The translations under genes were made by a program, and so were the position numbers. Below, piece by piece: positions 1 through 8,783 of a DNA stretch of 55,976 bases. The notes below the pieces were generated by a model, which searched no databases, was not told where the DNA came from, and saw only the letters and a program-made list of their open reading frames with translations. Location of the stretch: NCBI GenBank assembly GCA_016212965.1, contig JACRDA010000318.1, positions 1 to 55,976 on the forward strand. Reading direction: 5' to 3'. The first letter of the stretch is position 1. Each line of letters begins with the position of its first letter. Source of the DNA: Myxococcales bacterium (lineage in GTDB: Bacteria; Myxococcota_A; Polyangia; Polyangiales; Polyangiaceae).

Positions 1-58
1 CGCAGTGTTGCCGGTTCTCCAGGTGCGCCCCGATGGCACGTTTCAGGTGAAACGGTGA
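1..58 (+). CDS. 3' end of an unidentified gene (partial)
   Basis: Only the last 18 codons and a TGA (56-58) lie inside the window. The open frame reads as a sensible protein tail ending PDGTFQVKR; the other two forward frames give Cys/Arg-rich or tandem-repeat nonsense. The family cannot be told from this stub. It matters for context: it places a plus-strand gene end opposite the minus-strand Sel1 gene, so the repeat array between them sits in a convergent gap. Confidence 0.4.
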   Translation, partial: AVLPVLQVRPDGTFQVKR

Positions 59-97
59 CGCCCCGTGACGGCACGTATCATCTCGATATTCTTAGGC

Positions 98-125
98 TAA
101 ATGCTAAGTGCTAAGCGCTAATCGC
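98..125. repeat. Heptameric tandem repeat array A (TAANNGC)
   Basis: Four head-to-tail 7-bp units, TAAATGC, TAAGTGC, TAAGCGC and TAATCGC, share TAA..GC and vary only at the central doublet. The array is AT-rich against a GC-rich background and lies in a 158-bp gap between convergent gene ends. No inverted partner arm is visible within the gap, but the last units can fold into a 5-bp hairpin (AAGCG/CGCTT). The unit differs from those of the other arrays in the window, but period and placement match. Confidence 0.75.
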
Positions 126-216
126 TTGATTTGGGACTAGGCGCGGCCTTCGGAGCCTCCTCCGTGCCTCGGCGGTTGCATCCCGTCGTGTGCGCCCGGG
201 CGTCTGGACCGGCGCC

Positions 217-1467
217 TCAGCGCTGCGCCGGCGCCCCCGCGACGATCGCGCAGGCGCGTGCGTCTCCGAGGCCGCAGGCGCGCTCGACCATGCGACGCAC
301 ACCTTGCTCGTCGCGGCGGGCCAGGTACAGGCGCGCCGCGCTCTGGCACGCGTCGGGCGAGGAGATGACGCAGGCGCGCTCGTAGAAGGGCAGGGCCTCC
401 TCGGGCCGCTTGCTCTCTTCGCGCCGCAGCCCGAGCAGGCTGCACGCGATGGGCTCGCCGCCGTCGCAGGCGCGCCGGAAGAGGGTCTCGGCGCGGGCGT
501 CGTCGCGCGGCCCGAGCTCGCCCTTCTCGTACCAGCTCGCGAGCAGCGTGCAGCTGTGCATCGCGCCGCCCTCGCAGCCGCGCTCCGCGAGCCGCCGCGC
601 CTCGTCCGGCCGCGGCGCCACGCCCTCGCCCCTCGCGTACAGGAGCGCGGCGTCGCGGCAGGCCATCCCCGGCTCGCGCGCGCAGGCGCCGAGGAGCAGC
701 TCGGCCGCGCGCGCGAGATCCGCCAGCGTGCCCCGGTCGCGGAGCACGTTCGCGAGCTCGATGCAGCCGTTCGCGTTCTTGGCGTCGCACGCGCGCGTGT
801 AGAGGGCGAGCGCCGCGGCGTCGTCCTTCGCCACGCCGCGGCCCTGCGAGTAGAGGATGCCGAGGTTCACGCACCAGTCGAGATCCCCGCGGTCGCAGCT
901 CACGCGATACGCCGCCGCGGCCGCCTCGTACATGCGCGCCGCCGCCGCGCGGTCCGGCGGGCCGCCCGCGCCGGTCTCGAGCATGATGCCGCGGTTGAAG
1001 CAGCCGACGCCGGCGCCCGCGCGGCAGCCGCGCAGGTAGAGCTCGGCGGCCCGTGCCGGATCCGCGGGCACGCCGAGCCCGTCCTGCACCTGCAGGCCGA
1101 GCGCGGAGCAGCCGAGGCCGTCGCCCCCGTCGCAGGCGCGGCCGAGCGCGGCCGCCGCTCCGGCGAGGTTGCCGCGCCGCTTCAGCTGGTCGCCTTGCAC
1201 GGTGCACGCCGCGGCGGACCCGCCCTCGCAGCGCGCGCGGCAGTCCGCCTCGTCACCGCACGCCTGGCGCCAGTCGGGGCCCCGGCCCGCCGCCGGCGTC
1301 GACCCGGAGCTCGTCGCGCTCGTCGCGTGCGTCGCACTCGCGCTCGCGGCGGCCGGCGCGTCGGCGCTTGCTGTCCCTCGCGCCGCGCCGTCGCTCCCGC
1401 TCGAGCAGGCGACGAGCGCGCACACCGACCAGGCCCACCGGCGCCACCGCCACATGCCCGCTCGCAT
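217..1467 (-). CDS. Sel1-like repeat lipoprotein (Cys-rich)
   Basis: 416-residue predicted lipoprotein. The N-terminus has basic residues, a short hydrophobic run and a lipobox ending ALVAC, followed by a low-complexity Ala/Ser/Thr linker. The rest is a run of roughly 36-residue Sel1-like (TPR-related) helical repeats, recognisable by recurring A..C..LG...G.GV..D..RA motifs. Most repeats carry paired cysteines, as in the Helicobacter Hcp type, where they form disulfides, which fits export. Such proteins usually scaffold protein contacts; no catalytic motif is seen. The ATG at 1467 is chosen because it leads directly into the signal sequence; an in-frame ATG at 1455 is the alternative. Divergent from the next gene by 82 bp. 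Confidence 0.85.
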   Translation of the reverse strand: MRAGMWRWRRWAWSVCALVACSSGSDGAARGTASADAPAAASASATHATSATSSGSTPAAGRGPDWRQACGDEADCRARCEGGSAAACTVQGDQLKRRGNLAGAAAALGRACDGGDGLGCSALGLQVQDGLGVPADPARAAELYLRGCRAGAGVGCFNRGIMLETGAGGPPDRAAAARMYEAAAAAYRVSCDRGDLDWCVNLGILYSQGRGVAKDDAAALALYTRACDAKNANGCIELANVLRDRGTLADLARAAELLLGACAREPGMACRDAALLYARGEGVAPRPDEARRLAERGCEGGAMHSCTLLASWYEKGELGPRDDARAETLFRRACDGGEPIACSLLGLRREESKRPEEALPFYERACVISSPDACQSAARLYLARRDEQGVRRMVERACGLGDARACAIVAGAPAQR

Positions 1468-1549
1468 AGCAGAGTCGCGCGCACGCGGGGGCCGTCGCGT
1501 CGCGTGAACACCCCTTGCCCCCGGCGACCGCGCCGGGTAGCTCGACCGC

Positions 1550-2584
1550 GTGGCACCTCTAGCCCGCACCGCCCAAGTCGCGCCCCATCGGACCTCCCCC
1601 CGAGCGCGCGCCGCCGCGTCGCCCGCCAAGGCGCGCCTGGCGCGGCGGGCGCGTGCGCGGCGTGCAGCCGCGTGGCTCCTCGTCGCGGGGCTCGGCTGGG
1701 TCGGCTGCAAGACCTCCGGGCCGTCGACGCCGACGCCGGTTCCGCTCGGCGGCACCGCGACGGACGCGAGCAGCGGGAGCGCGACCCCGGGTCCGTCGGC
1801 AGAGCCCCCGCCGGGCGGGGACGGCGGAGCCGAGCTCGCCTGCGGCACCGAGCGCTGCCGTGTCGGCCGGGAGGTGTGCTGCACTTGGAGCGACGTCCAC
1901 GCCTGTCGGTCGCTGCCGGCCGGCGCGAGCGACCGCGACCTCGAGGCGTGGGCGCGCGCGCTCGCGACGCGCTGCACCGACAAGCCGCCGACGGACCTGT
2001 CGCTCACCCACGTCGCGACCTGCGACGACTCGGGCGATTGCGGTGCGAAGCGCGCCTGCTGCGAGCAGGGCCTCGGCGGCGACATGGCGGCGGGGGTGTG
2101 CACGCCGGCGGGCGACGATCGCAGCGCGTGTGACTACGGCGAGCGGTGCACGCCGGGGAGCCCGTGTCGCACACCGGGCACGCGCTGTGTCGAGGGCCAC
2201 TGCAGCCTCGGGCCGGCGCGGCGCTGCGGCCCGAAGCCGTGCACCGACGCCGCGCCGCTCTGCTGCGGGGAGCTCGGCTCCGAGGCGGCGCCGAAGTGCG
2301 GCACCGCGGCGAGCTGCGAGCAGGAGGGCCTCGCGTCGCGCTACGAGTGCGGCGGCCCGTCGGACTGCCCGAAGGGCGAGCACTGCATGGCGACCATTGG
2401 CGGCACGAGCTGCCTCGGCGTCGCCGACGTCTTCAACGCGAAGCTCCTCTGCGCCAAGGACGCCGACTGCCCGCCGGACATGTGCCAGGTGCTCGCGCCC
2501 GGCGCCCGGCCGAGCTGCAAGCCCGACGCGGACGCCTCGCGCCCGTGGCTCCCCGTGCGCGCCTGCAACTGCCCGGGGCAGTGA
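1550..2584 (+). CDS. Cys-rich secreted lipoprotein, hypothetical
   Basis: 344 residues from a GTG start. An Arg/Ala-rich n-region of about 40 residues precedes a hydrophobic stretch and a lipobox-like GWVGC at about residue 53, then a Pro/Ser/Thr/Gly linker. The mature part has many cysteines in short C-x(2-8)-C spacings (CGTERCRVGREVCC, CDDSGDCGAKRACC and similar), which suggests small disulfide-bonded modules. I do not recognise a named family. The unusually long n-region suggests the true start may lie downstream, but no better in-frame start is visible. It is followed 97 bp later by another lipoprotein gene on the same strand. Confidence 0.65.
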   Translation: MAPLARTAQVAPHRTSPRARAAASPAKARLARRARARRAAAWLLVAGLGWVGCKTSGPSTPTPVPLGGTATDASSGSATPGPSAEPPPGGDGGAELACGTERCRVGREVCCTWSDVHACRSLPAGASDRDLEAWARALATRCTDKPPTDLSLTHVATCDDSGDCGAKRACCEQGLGGDMAAGVCTPAGDDRSACDYGERCTPGSPCRTPGTRCVEGHCSLGPARRCGPKPCTDAAPLCCGELGSEAAPKCGTAASCEQEGLASRYECGGPSDCPKGEHCMATIGGTSCLGVADVFNAKLLCAKDADCPPDMCQVLAPGARPSCKPDADASRPWLPVRACNCPGQ

Positions 2585-2681
2585 GCACGCGTCGCGCGGC
2601 AACGCCGCCGCGCCCGCGCACGTCGTCGTCGCCTGGGGCCGGTGGACGCCCGCACCAGATCGGCGAAGCATCGAGGCCGCG

Positions 2682-4325
2682 ATGCGCGTCTCCGCCCTCG
2701 ACGTTCTGCTCGCGCTCGGCGCCGCCGGGTGCACCGCAGCTCCGCTGGTCGCGGGTCCCACGGACCGCGACGCGCCCTCCGCGACCGCTCCGCGGTCGAC
2801 CGACGCACCGGGGGCGGTGGCCTCGACCCCTGCGCCGACGGGCGCGACCGGGGCGAGCGCGGCGACCCCGAGCGCCGCGGGCTCGAGCACAGCCGCCGCT
2901 GCGCCAGCTCCGGCGTCGGGCGTGCTGTGGCGCAGCCGCCACGTCACGGACGTGCTGCAGCGGAAGGGTGCCACGTGGGGCTACGACCAAGGAGCCTGCG
3001 AGCTCTTCGGCATCGACCTCGCCACGGGCGCCGTCACGTCTCCGCCCGTCGCCATCGCACTCGGCCAGGCTTCGCGGCCCGAATGCCCGACGCCTCTTGG
3101 CGACGCGCTCTTGCGGCGCGACTCCGCGGAGGACGTCGTGGTCGACGCGCTCACCCAGGCGCGCCGCTTCTCGGTGCCGAGGGCTCACCTTCCCTATTCG
3201 GGTGGCGGCACGTCCTGGGAAGCGGTCGGCGGCGTGGCCGTCGTCGCGGTGGACGCCGGCGCCGGCGGGCCGCCCTCGTCGATCCAGGCCTTCGCGCTCG
3301 CCGACGGCCGCGCGCTCTGGAGCGTGCCCACGCCGGCCGACGAGCGACCGGAGGGCGGCCTCACCGCCGACGCGGAGCGCGTGTACGTGCTGCGCCAGCC
3401 GCCAGGCGGTGGGCCGGGGCACGTCGCGGCGTTGCGCCTGCAGGACGGCAGCCTCGCCTGGCAGGTCGACACCTATCGCCACGCCTTCGTCGGGCCCGCG
3501 GGCGTGGCGCTCGACCGGGACGGCGTGACGCTCGTCGACCCGGCGACGGGGGCGCCCCGCTGGCGCCACGCGGTGCGGGGCAACGTCGTGCGGGCCGTCG
3601 TGGGCGAGCGCGAGATCCACGTCATCGAGCCGGCCTCCGACGACCTCGTGACGCTCGCGAGCAGCGACGGACACGAGCTGTGGCGCGCCAAGCTGCCCGC
3701 GCGCACGTGCGGCGGCATGGGGCGCGGGCCGCGCCTCCTGCTGTCGCGGGGCCACGTGTTCCACGTCGGCTGCGACAGCGTGGTCGGGCTGCTGTCGGGC
3801 TTCGACGCCGCGACGGGCCACAAGACGCTCGAGTACGCCGTGCACCCCGAGCCCGACGTCGGCGTCGTGCGCGGCGCGCTCGAGCTCGTGTTCGTGGGGG
3901 GCGGGCTCGCGCCGGCCCCGGACGGCATCGGCTACTTCTTCGACCCGGCTACGACGGCGCTCGACCCGGCGGCCCCGCTCGTGCCCCACACCGTCACGGC
4001 GACGGGCCGGCTCACGCACGCAGCCGCGAGCGGGGCGCGACGGCTCTCGTTCGCGGGGCTCGAGGTGTGCTCGCCCACCGACTGCACCCGCGCCGACGCG
4101 GCGGGGCGCTTCACGCTCACGACCCGCGCGCGCGGCCGCGTGCCGATCTGGCTGCGGGTCGGCAACTGGATCCACGACCACGCCGCGCAGCTCGTCCCGC
4201 CGCCGCGCTTCTTCTCGTACTCCTGCCCGGCGCGCGACAACCTTTCCCTGCGCATCGATGCCGAGTCCGACGGCCAGGCGCAGTGGAATCCCGAGATCGA
4301 CGTCCAGCCATGCCCCAACGAATGA
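2682..4325 (+). CDS. PQQ-like beta-propeller lipoprotein
   Basis: 547 residues. The ATG at 2682 opens a very short signal ending LGAAGC (lipobox), then an Ala/Thr/Pro/Ser linker of about 60 residues. The body has PQQ/quinoprotein-type blade motifs: DGRALWSVPTP, DGSLAWQVDT, TGAPRWRHAV and DGHELWRAKLP, the pattern of eight-bladed propellers such as BamB. No dehydrogenase catalytic motif is evident, so a binding or scaffolding role at the outer membrane is more likely than enzymatic activity. The C-terminus has a small domain (CSPTDCTRADAAGRF) resembling a carboxypeptidase-regulatory-like fold. Convergent with the nucleotidyltransferase gene 89 bp downstream. Confidence 0.75.
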   Translation: MRVSALDVLLALGAAGCTAAPLVAGPTDRDAPSATAPRSTDAPGAVASTPAPTGATGASAATPSAAGSSTAAAAPAPASGVLWRSRHVTDVLQRKGATWGYDQGACELFGIDLATGAVTSPPVAIALGQASRPECPTPLGDALLRRDSAEDVVVDALTQARRFSVPRAHLPYSGGGTSWEAVGGVAVVAVDAGAGGPPSSIQAFALADGRALWSVPTPADERPEGGLTADAERVYVLRQPPGGGPGHVAALRLQDGSLAWQVDTYRHAFVGPAGVALDRDGVTLVDPATGAPRWRHAVRGNVVRAVVGEREIHVIEPASDDLVTLASSDGHELWRAKLPARTCGGMGRGPRLLLSRGHVFHVGCDSVVGLLSGFDAATGHKTLEYAVHPEPDVGVVRGALELVFVGGGLAPAPDGIGYFFDPATTALDPAAPLVPHTVTATGRLTHAAASGARRLSFAGLEVCSPTDCTRADAAGRFTLTTRARGRVPIWLRVGNWIHDHAAQLVPPPRFFSYSCPARDNLSLRIDAESDGQAQWNPEIDVQPCPNE

Positions 4326-4414
4326 GGTCCGCCGCGCCGATGCTGCGCGCCGGGAAGTGCACCTGGTGGCAGTCGCGCGCCGTCGCGCGTTCGGCTACCG
4401 GTGGAGCCCAGCCC

Positions 4415-5122
4415 TCAGGCCCCGTGCAGGTCGGCGAGCAGAGCCCTCACGCCACGCAACACGGTCTCGCCATCCTCGATACCTAGGCCGCCGAAGCAGC
4501 GCGCGGCGAACGCCGCATCGCCGACGAAGCGCTCGGCTGCCTGCGCGAGGTCGCTGCGGGGGGCGGAGCGGTAGGCTCGTTCGACCTGGCGCCAGGTTGC
4601 ATCGGCGATCGGCCCGTGGGCGAGACGCAGGATGGCCAGATCGACGAGGTCGCGCGCCAAGGTGTCGCGATCGGAGCCGCGGTCCGAGTTTGCGAGCAGC
4701 TTCTCGGCCACGACATCGGTGGTGGACAGCAGGGGGACCGCCGTCCACGGAGCGTGCTCGGGCGCGCCGAGCGCGATGCGCGCCTCGCGGATGAGCTCGA
4801 CCCGGATCGACGCACCGTCGACGAGCACCGGAAAGCGCATGCCGTACTGGTCGGAGCGCACCTCGCGCGGCAGGCCGAGCCCGGCCCGCTTCGAGGGCGT
4901 GAAGAGCGCGTCGTAGCCCCGTTCCCGCACGTCGAGGCGTAGCTCGGCGTACCCGTCCCCGTCCGAGCAGACGAAGTCGAGGTCGCGCGACAGCCGAAAC
5001 TCGCCATGCGCGAGGGCGATGCGCGTGCCGCCGCCGAAGCGGAACCCGGCATGCTCGAGCGTCTGCGGCTCGAGCGCGTCGAGCACGCGCGCCATCGCGC
5101 GGTAGAGCTCACGGCGGAACAT
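4415..5122 (-). CDS. AbiEii/AbiGii-type nucleotidyltransferase
   Basis: 235 residues from the ATG at 5122; a GTG at 5131 would add three residues. The N-terminal part carries the nucleotidyltransferase signature of the AbiEii/MenT group: a glycine motif FGGGTRIAL, then RLSRDLDF, supplying the metal-binding Asp-x-Asp. A later RVEL strand and a helical C-terminal half are typical of the family, in which members act as toxins or phage-defence enzymes by modifying tRNA or other targets. It overlaps the small upstream gene by 14 bp, the arrangement of a two-gene toxin-antitoxin-like unit. Toxicity is inferred from family and context only. Confidence 0.75.
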   Translation of the reverse strand: MFRRELYRAMARVLDALEPQTLEHAGFRFGGGTRIALAHGEFRLSRDLDFVCSDGDGYAELRLDVRERGYDALFTPSKRAGLGLPREVRSDQYGMRFPVLVDGASIRVELIREARIALGAPEHAPWTAVPLLSTTDVVAEKLLANSDRGSDRDTLARDLVDLAILRLAHGPIADATWRQVERAYRSAPRSDLAQAAERFVGDAAFAARCFGGLGIEDGETVLRGVRALLADLHGA

Positions 5123-5363
5123 CGATGACACTGCCGTAGCGCCGTACCAGCGCTGCGATGAACGCGAGCTCCTCGGCCGAGGGCTCTGCCGTCACGCCGC
5201 GGTTGCGCCAGCCACGCTCGTAGCGGCGCAGGGCCTCGAGCGGCGCCAGCTGGCGCCAGTCGGTGTCGAACCACGACAAGCTCTCGAGAAAGGGCAGGTC
5301 GGCGGGCAGTCCGGTGCCGGCGGTGATCCCATCCGGTGCCAGCGTCGAGCCCATGCAGGACAT
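5109..5363 (-). CDS. Small putative antitoxin/partner of the nucleotidyltransferase
   Basis: 84 residues from the ATG at 5363 (a second ATG at 5354 gives 81). Its stop codon lies inside the start of the nucleotidyltransferase gene, implying translational coupling. The sequence is acidic/aromatic with DLPFLESLSWFDTDWRQLAP and a helix LEALRRYERGWRNRG; it has no helix-turn-helix that I can see, unlike the classical AbiEi antitoxin. Small uncharacterised partners encoded just upstream are common for nucleotidyltransferases of this type. The role is inferred from position; the sequence itself is not recognised. Confidence 0.6.
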   Translation of the reverse strand: MSCMGSTLAPDGITAGTGLPADLPFLESLSWFDTDWRQLAPLEALRRYERGWRNRGVTAEPSAEELAFIAALVRRYGSVIDVPP

Positions 5364-5412
5364 CGTACGGTCCGGCGCGTGGTGCGGCAACCGCGCCAGG
5401 TCGCCACGCGAG

Positions 5413-6192
5413 TCAGTGCCCGCCCTTGCCCGCCTCCCGCGCCCTCGCCCGCAGGTAGTCGAGCGCGTGATCGAGGTGGGCGTCCGCGATGGCGTGGCCG
5501 ACCTTGCGGGTCTCGGCGCGGTGCGGCCAGCCGGCGGCCTCGAGCGCGCGCGCCAGCGAGCGTGCGTCGTCGAAGGTGGTCTTGTCCTGGCCTGCGATGG
5601 CGACGAACACGGGCGCCCGCGCGGCGCCGCCGGCGCTCGGCGCATAGGCCGTGCCCCCGGCGAAGACGGCGTAGCCGTCGACCGCGAGCCGCCCGCGCAG
5701 GGCCAGCGACGAGGCGTAGTAGGCGCCGTTCGAGAAGCCGAGCACGAACACCTCGTCGAAGGGCGCGCCCTCGCGCTGCTCGACGAGCTCGCGCGCCCGC
5801 TGCCACTCGGCGAGCACGGCGTCCTCGTGGGCCTGGCGCGCGGTCATGGCCGTCGGCCAGGCGACCCGGCTGTCGCCGCCCGTGCGGCTCGCTCCGACCC
5901 GGCCGCGCGGCGCGAGCACGCTGTAGCCGAGTCGCGCGGCGCCGCGCACGATGCCGCGCTGCTGGTGGTACTGCCAGTCGGTGCCGTCTTCCACGAGCCC
6001 GTGCAGGAAGATGACGAGCGTGCGGCGCCCCTCGTGGGCGGGCTCGCCGTGGTAGCAGACGTCGCCGGGGAGCGACTCGAGCTCGGGCGCACACCAGCGC
6101 TTGGGCGCCGCGGACGTCGGCGGATCGTCCGCGCGGGCAGCGTTGGTCGCGACGAGGAGGCAGGCGGCGATGGCGGTGGCGAGCCCACGCAT
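5413..6192 (-). CDS. Secreted alpha/beta-hydrolase (esterase family)
   Basis: 259 residues with a cleavable signal peptide (MRGLATAIAACLLVATNAARA). The fold is alpha/beta hydrolase: an oxyanion-hole strand TLVIFLHGLVEDG, the nucleophile elbow GFSNG in VFVLGFSNGAYYAS, a probable acid in AGQDKT and the catalytic histidine in KVGHAIADAHLD. This layout resembles PHB-depolymerase/phospholipase-carboxylesterase-like periplasmic esterases; the substrate cannot be inferred. The ATG at 6192 is preferred over the further-upstream GTG at 6267 because it begins the signal peptide. It lies 49 bp upstream of the small antitoxin-like gene on the same strand, so cotranscription is possible but the functions look unrelated. 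Confidence 0.75.
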   Translation of the reverse strand: MRGLATAIAACLLVATNAARADDPPTSAAPKRWCAPELESLPGDVCYHGEPAHEGRRTLVIFLHGLVEDGTDWQYHQQRGIVRGAARLGYSVLAPRGRVGASRTGGDSRVAWPTAMTARQAHEDAVLAEWQRARELVEQREGAPFDEVFVLGFSNGAYYASSLALRGRLAVDGYAVFAGGTAYAPSAGGAARAPVFVAIAGQDKTTFDDARSLARALEAAGWPHRAETRKVGHAIADAHLDHALDYLRARAREAGKGGH

Positions 6193-6363
6193 GGCCGGCG
6201 AGGCTACCACGCCGTCGGGCGCGGTGCGGAGCGCACGACCGGATTCCGTCGCGCGCACCTCGTTCACGGGCTCGTACTGCGCTCGGCGTGCTCGGTGCGG
6301 CCGGCGACGATCGGCTCACGTTCGACGGATGATTTCTGGTTCGTTCCGAGCTACACCCCGGCG

Positions 6364-8280
6364 ATGCATCCGCCCGGCATCGATGGCGCCGTCGACGATG
6401 CGCTTCGGAAGGTCGGCTCGGGCCACGTTTGGATCAGTGGCCCCGAGGGGTCGGGGCGCGCGACGGTCGGGCACGTCCTCGCAGAGCGCGTCGCGGGGTC
6501 GGTGTTCCTGGACCTGCCCGCGCTCGACAGCATCGATCTGCCCGCAGCGATGATGATCGTTGCCGCGGGGGCGGTGGGAGGTGCCGGACCGCTCGCGGAC
6601 GGCGCGGGCCACGCGAGCGTCGAGCTCCGAGACGCCATCGCTGGACATCGAGGCACCTGGATCGTTCGCCTGTGCGGCAGGCTCGCCCCCGCGGTGCCCA
6701 CGAGCGCAGATGCCGACCACGCTCGGCGCCGAGTCCTCGACGCCATTTCGATGCTGTCGAGAGCATCCCACGTCGTGTGGATCGCCGATCCGACGCTCGA
6801 CCCTCGAGAGGTCGGACTCGCTCACGCGCAGCGCGTGACGCTCCCGCCGTTCGCGGTCGACCTCGAGCCGAGCAGGTACGCGAGCCTCGCGGCAGCCGCC
6901 AAGGCCCTCCGGGACGCAGTCGGCGCGGGCGTCCGTCGCACGCCGGTCGAGTGGCGCCTTGCGGTCGGGGCGGTCGCCCTTGGAGCTACGGGTCCCGACG
7001 TCGGCGCCATCGTCCATGGCAGCTCGAGCAGTGCCCTCGGCTCGCTCGCCATGCTGCTCGGCGACGCGATTCGACGGAACGCAAGCCTTGCCCAAGCCGT
7101 GCGCCGAATGTTGCTCGCGCGGCAGCCCGTCGCGGCAGACGATCTGCTCAGCATCGCGGTGCCACCTGGGGGCACGGAGCACATCCTCACGACCTGTATC
7201 GGCTACGGCAATCCCGTGCGCGTCAGCGCCACGGTCGCGCGCGTGCTCTCGTCACGCGTCGCGCCGCTCGCGGCTGCCGAGGTCGAGGTCTCGCATGCGG
7301 CGCTGGCGCAAGTGCGGGCCCGCGCCGACGGTGCGTCGGATCCGCGGGGTCTTTCCGCCGAGCGCGCGCGCGCGTGGGTCGAGAAGGTCCATCACCTCGC
7401 AGAGGCGGGTGACCGCGGCGCCGGCGAGTGGTCGCTTCAGGTGAAGCCGTGCCCCGAGATGTACTGGGAGCGCGCGCGTCACTACAGCATCGAGCGGCGG
7501 CAGTACGCCAAGGCAGCGGACGTGTATGCGGCCTGTCTCGCGGCGTTCCCGAACGACGACTACGCGCACCACTACCTGGCGTTCAACGCGAAGAAGGCGC
7601 GGCGCGCTGCGAGTCTCGTGACGGAGCACTTCCGCCGGGCGGTCGAGAGCGCGCCGGACAACCCCTGGTGGAACGCGCGTCGGATCTCCGATCTCATCGA
7701 GCAGCGAGACTGGATCGGGGCCAAGCGCGAGCTGCGCGCAGCACTCGATCGCGTCGATCCGGATGGGTCGCGCGCGGCGACCGATCCCTGGCTGGTCGCC
7801 CACTTCCACTACTGGATCGCGCAGGCGTGGATGGACGCGGGCGTGTGGTACGAGGCGCGAAGCCTCCTCACTCCCATTCCTCCCTCCGTGATCGCCGAAG
7901 CAGCCACCGCACGCCCCGGCTCACGTGGGCTCCGCGCGCTCGAGCGCGCCATCGCGAGGGCCGAGTCCACCGAGCGGCGAGCGTTCCAGAGCTGGCTCGC
8001 GCCTCGGCGCGGCGCCTGGTCGCGGCTCGGCGCAGTCTGGCGTGCGCTCGACGAGCGGATCCCCGGCCTGCCGGTTCCTGCCGCGAGTGAAGGCGAGGAC
8101 GGCCCGAGTCTCGTGTGGAGTCACCCTGGGCTCCTGCTCGAGCTCGAGCCGTTGGGGAGCCAGGGGGTAACGTGGCGCGCGCGGGACCGAGTGACCGCCG
8201 AGCACGGCGAAGCAAGCCTCGCGAAGCCCGTCCCGAGTGATGCCCTGCGCGCGTGGGCGTTGCGAGCGCGGCATGGATGA
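6364..8280 (+). CDS. Degenerate P-loop NTPase-like protein with TPR domain, unrecognised family
   Basis: 638 residues, no signal peptide. Near the N-terminus HVWISGPEGSGRATVGHVLA (residues 21-40) looks like a Walker A loop in which the usual lysine of GxxGxGK is arginine. SHVVWIADPT (about 135-144) could be a Walker B strand. The next ~200 residues are helical and may form the lid/winged-helix part of an AAA/STAND module. Residues about 365-490 contain TPR-like helices (YWERARHYSIERRQYAKAAD, FRRAVESAPDNPWW). The layout, sensor-like NTPase plus TPR, resembles signalling or conflict-system regulators. The next gene starts inside its stop codon, so the two are a unit. Function unknown. Confidence 0.65.
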   Translation: MHPPGIDGAVDDALRKVGSGHVWISGPEGSGRATVGHVLAERVAGSVFLDLPALDSIDLPAAMMIVAAGAVGGAGPLADGAGHASVELRDAIAGHRGTWIVRLCGRLAPAVPTSADADHARRRVLDAISMLSRASHVVWIADPTLDPREVGLAHAQRVTLPPFAVDLEPSRYASLAAAAKALRDAVGAGVRRTPVEWRLAVGAVALGATGPDVGAIVHGSSSSALGSLAMLLGDAIRRNASLAQAVRRMLLARQPVAADDLLSIAVPPGGTEHILTTCIGYGNPVRVSATVARVLSSRVAPLAAAEVEVSHAALAQVRARADGASDPRGLSAERARAWVEKVHHLAEAGDRGAGEWSLQVKPCPEMYWERARHYSIERRQYAKAADVYAACLAAFPNDDYAHHYLAFNAKKARRAASLVTEHFRRAVESAPDNPWWNARRISDLIEQRDWIGAKRELRAALDRVDPDGSRAATDPWLVAHFHYWIAQAWMDAGVWYEARSLLTPIPPSVIAEAATARPGSRGLRALERAIARAESTERRAFQSWLAPRRGAWSRLGAVWRALDERIPGLPVPAASEGEDGPSLVWSHPGLLLELEPLGSQGVTWRARDRVTAEHGEASLAKPVPSDALRAWALRARHG

Positions 8281-8725
8281 GCGGTTCGCGTCGCTGCCCG
8301 GTAGCGCGAAAGTCGTCCGCTTCGTGAAGCCGGGCGGAGGGCATCTGCCGAAGGGGCGGGTGCTCCCGCTCCCGGAGTGGCTCGCGCCGAACCAGCGGGA
8401 CAAGGCCGAGGCCGAGAGGCGCCGAAGGAGAGCGGGCCTGTCTGTCTGGGACCACGATCGCGCGACCGTGCACGAGGCGCGGACGCTCGCGGAGATGGCC
8501 GGCGCCCTGGCGTTCGCTGTGACGACGCAGGCGTGCCGCGACGCCGGGAACGCCCAGTCGCTGCCGGTCGACGTCGTGCGCGATCCTCTCGATGGCGACC
8601 GGCCGAAGCCGGGCTGGGACGCGCATGCGCTGATCGAGGGGCTCTCGGCGCCGAAGGGCGTCGACGGCGCGCCGTACAAGCGCCTGCGTTCGGCGCTCGT
8701 CGACCAGTTCGTCCCGGCCGACTGA
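8273..8725 (+). CDS. 150-residue hypothetical protein coupled to the NTPase-TPR gene
   Basis: Its ATG (8273) overlaps the preceding TGA in ATGGATGA, a classic translational-coupling overlap. The protein has no signal peptide or membrane segment. A basic patch (RDKAEAERRRRRAG) separates an N-terminal strand-rich part (KVVRFVKPGGGHLPKGRVLPLPEW) from a helical segment (TVHEARTLAEMAGALAFAVT). The C-terminal third is Asp/Lys rich. I do not recognise a family. Strict pairing with an NTPase-like gene suggests it is the partner or effector of that protein, possibly nucleic-acid binding through the Arg-rich stretch; this is inference. Confidence 0.6.
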   Translation: MDERFASLPGSAKVVRFVKPGGGHLPKGRVLPLPEWLAPNQRDKAEAERRRRRAGLSVWDHDRATVHEARTLAEMAGALAFAVTTQACRDAGNAQSLPVDVVRDPLDGDRPKPGWDAHALIEGLSAPKGVDGAPYKRLRSALVDQFVPAD

Positions 8726-8783
8726 GAGCGTGAGCGAGAATGCTCCCGTCGCCGGCATCGCCGCTATTGCGTCGCCGCCCGCG

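Noticed and set aside
137..1207. Long Arg-rich open frames antisense or out of frame to the Sel1 gene, and similar long frames across the window
   Set aside because: In DNA this GC-rich, stop codons are rare in shadow frames. These translations are Arg/Ala/Pro filler without signals, motifs or composition like a protein, and they overlap genes with clear domains.
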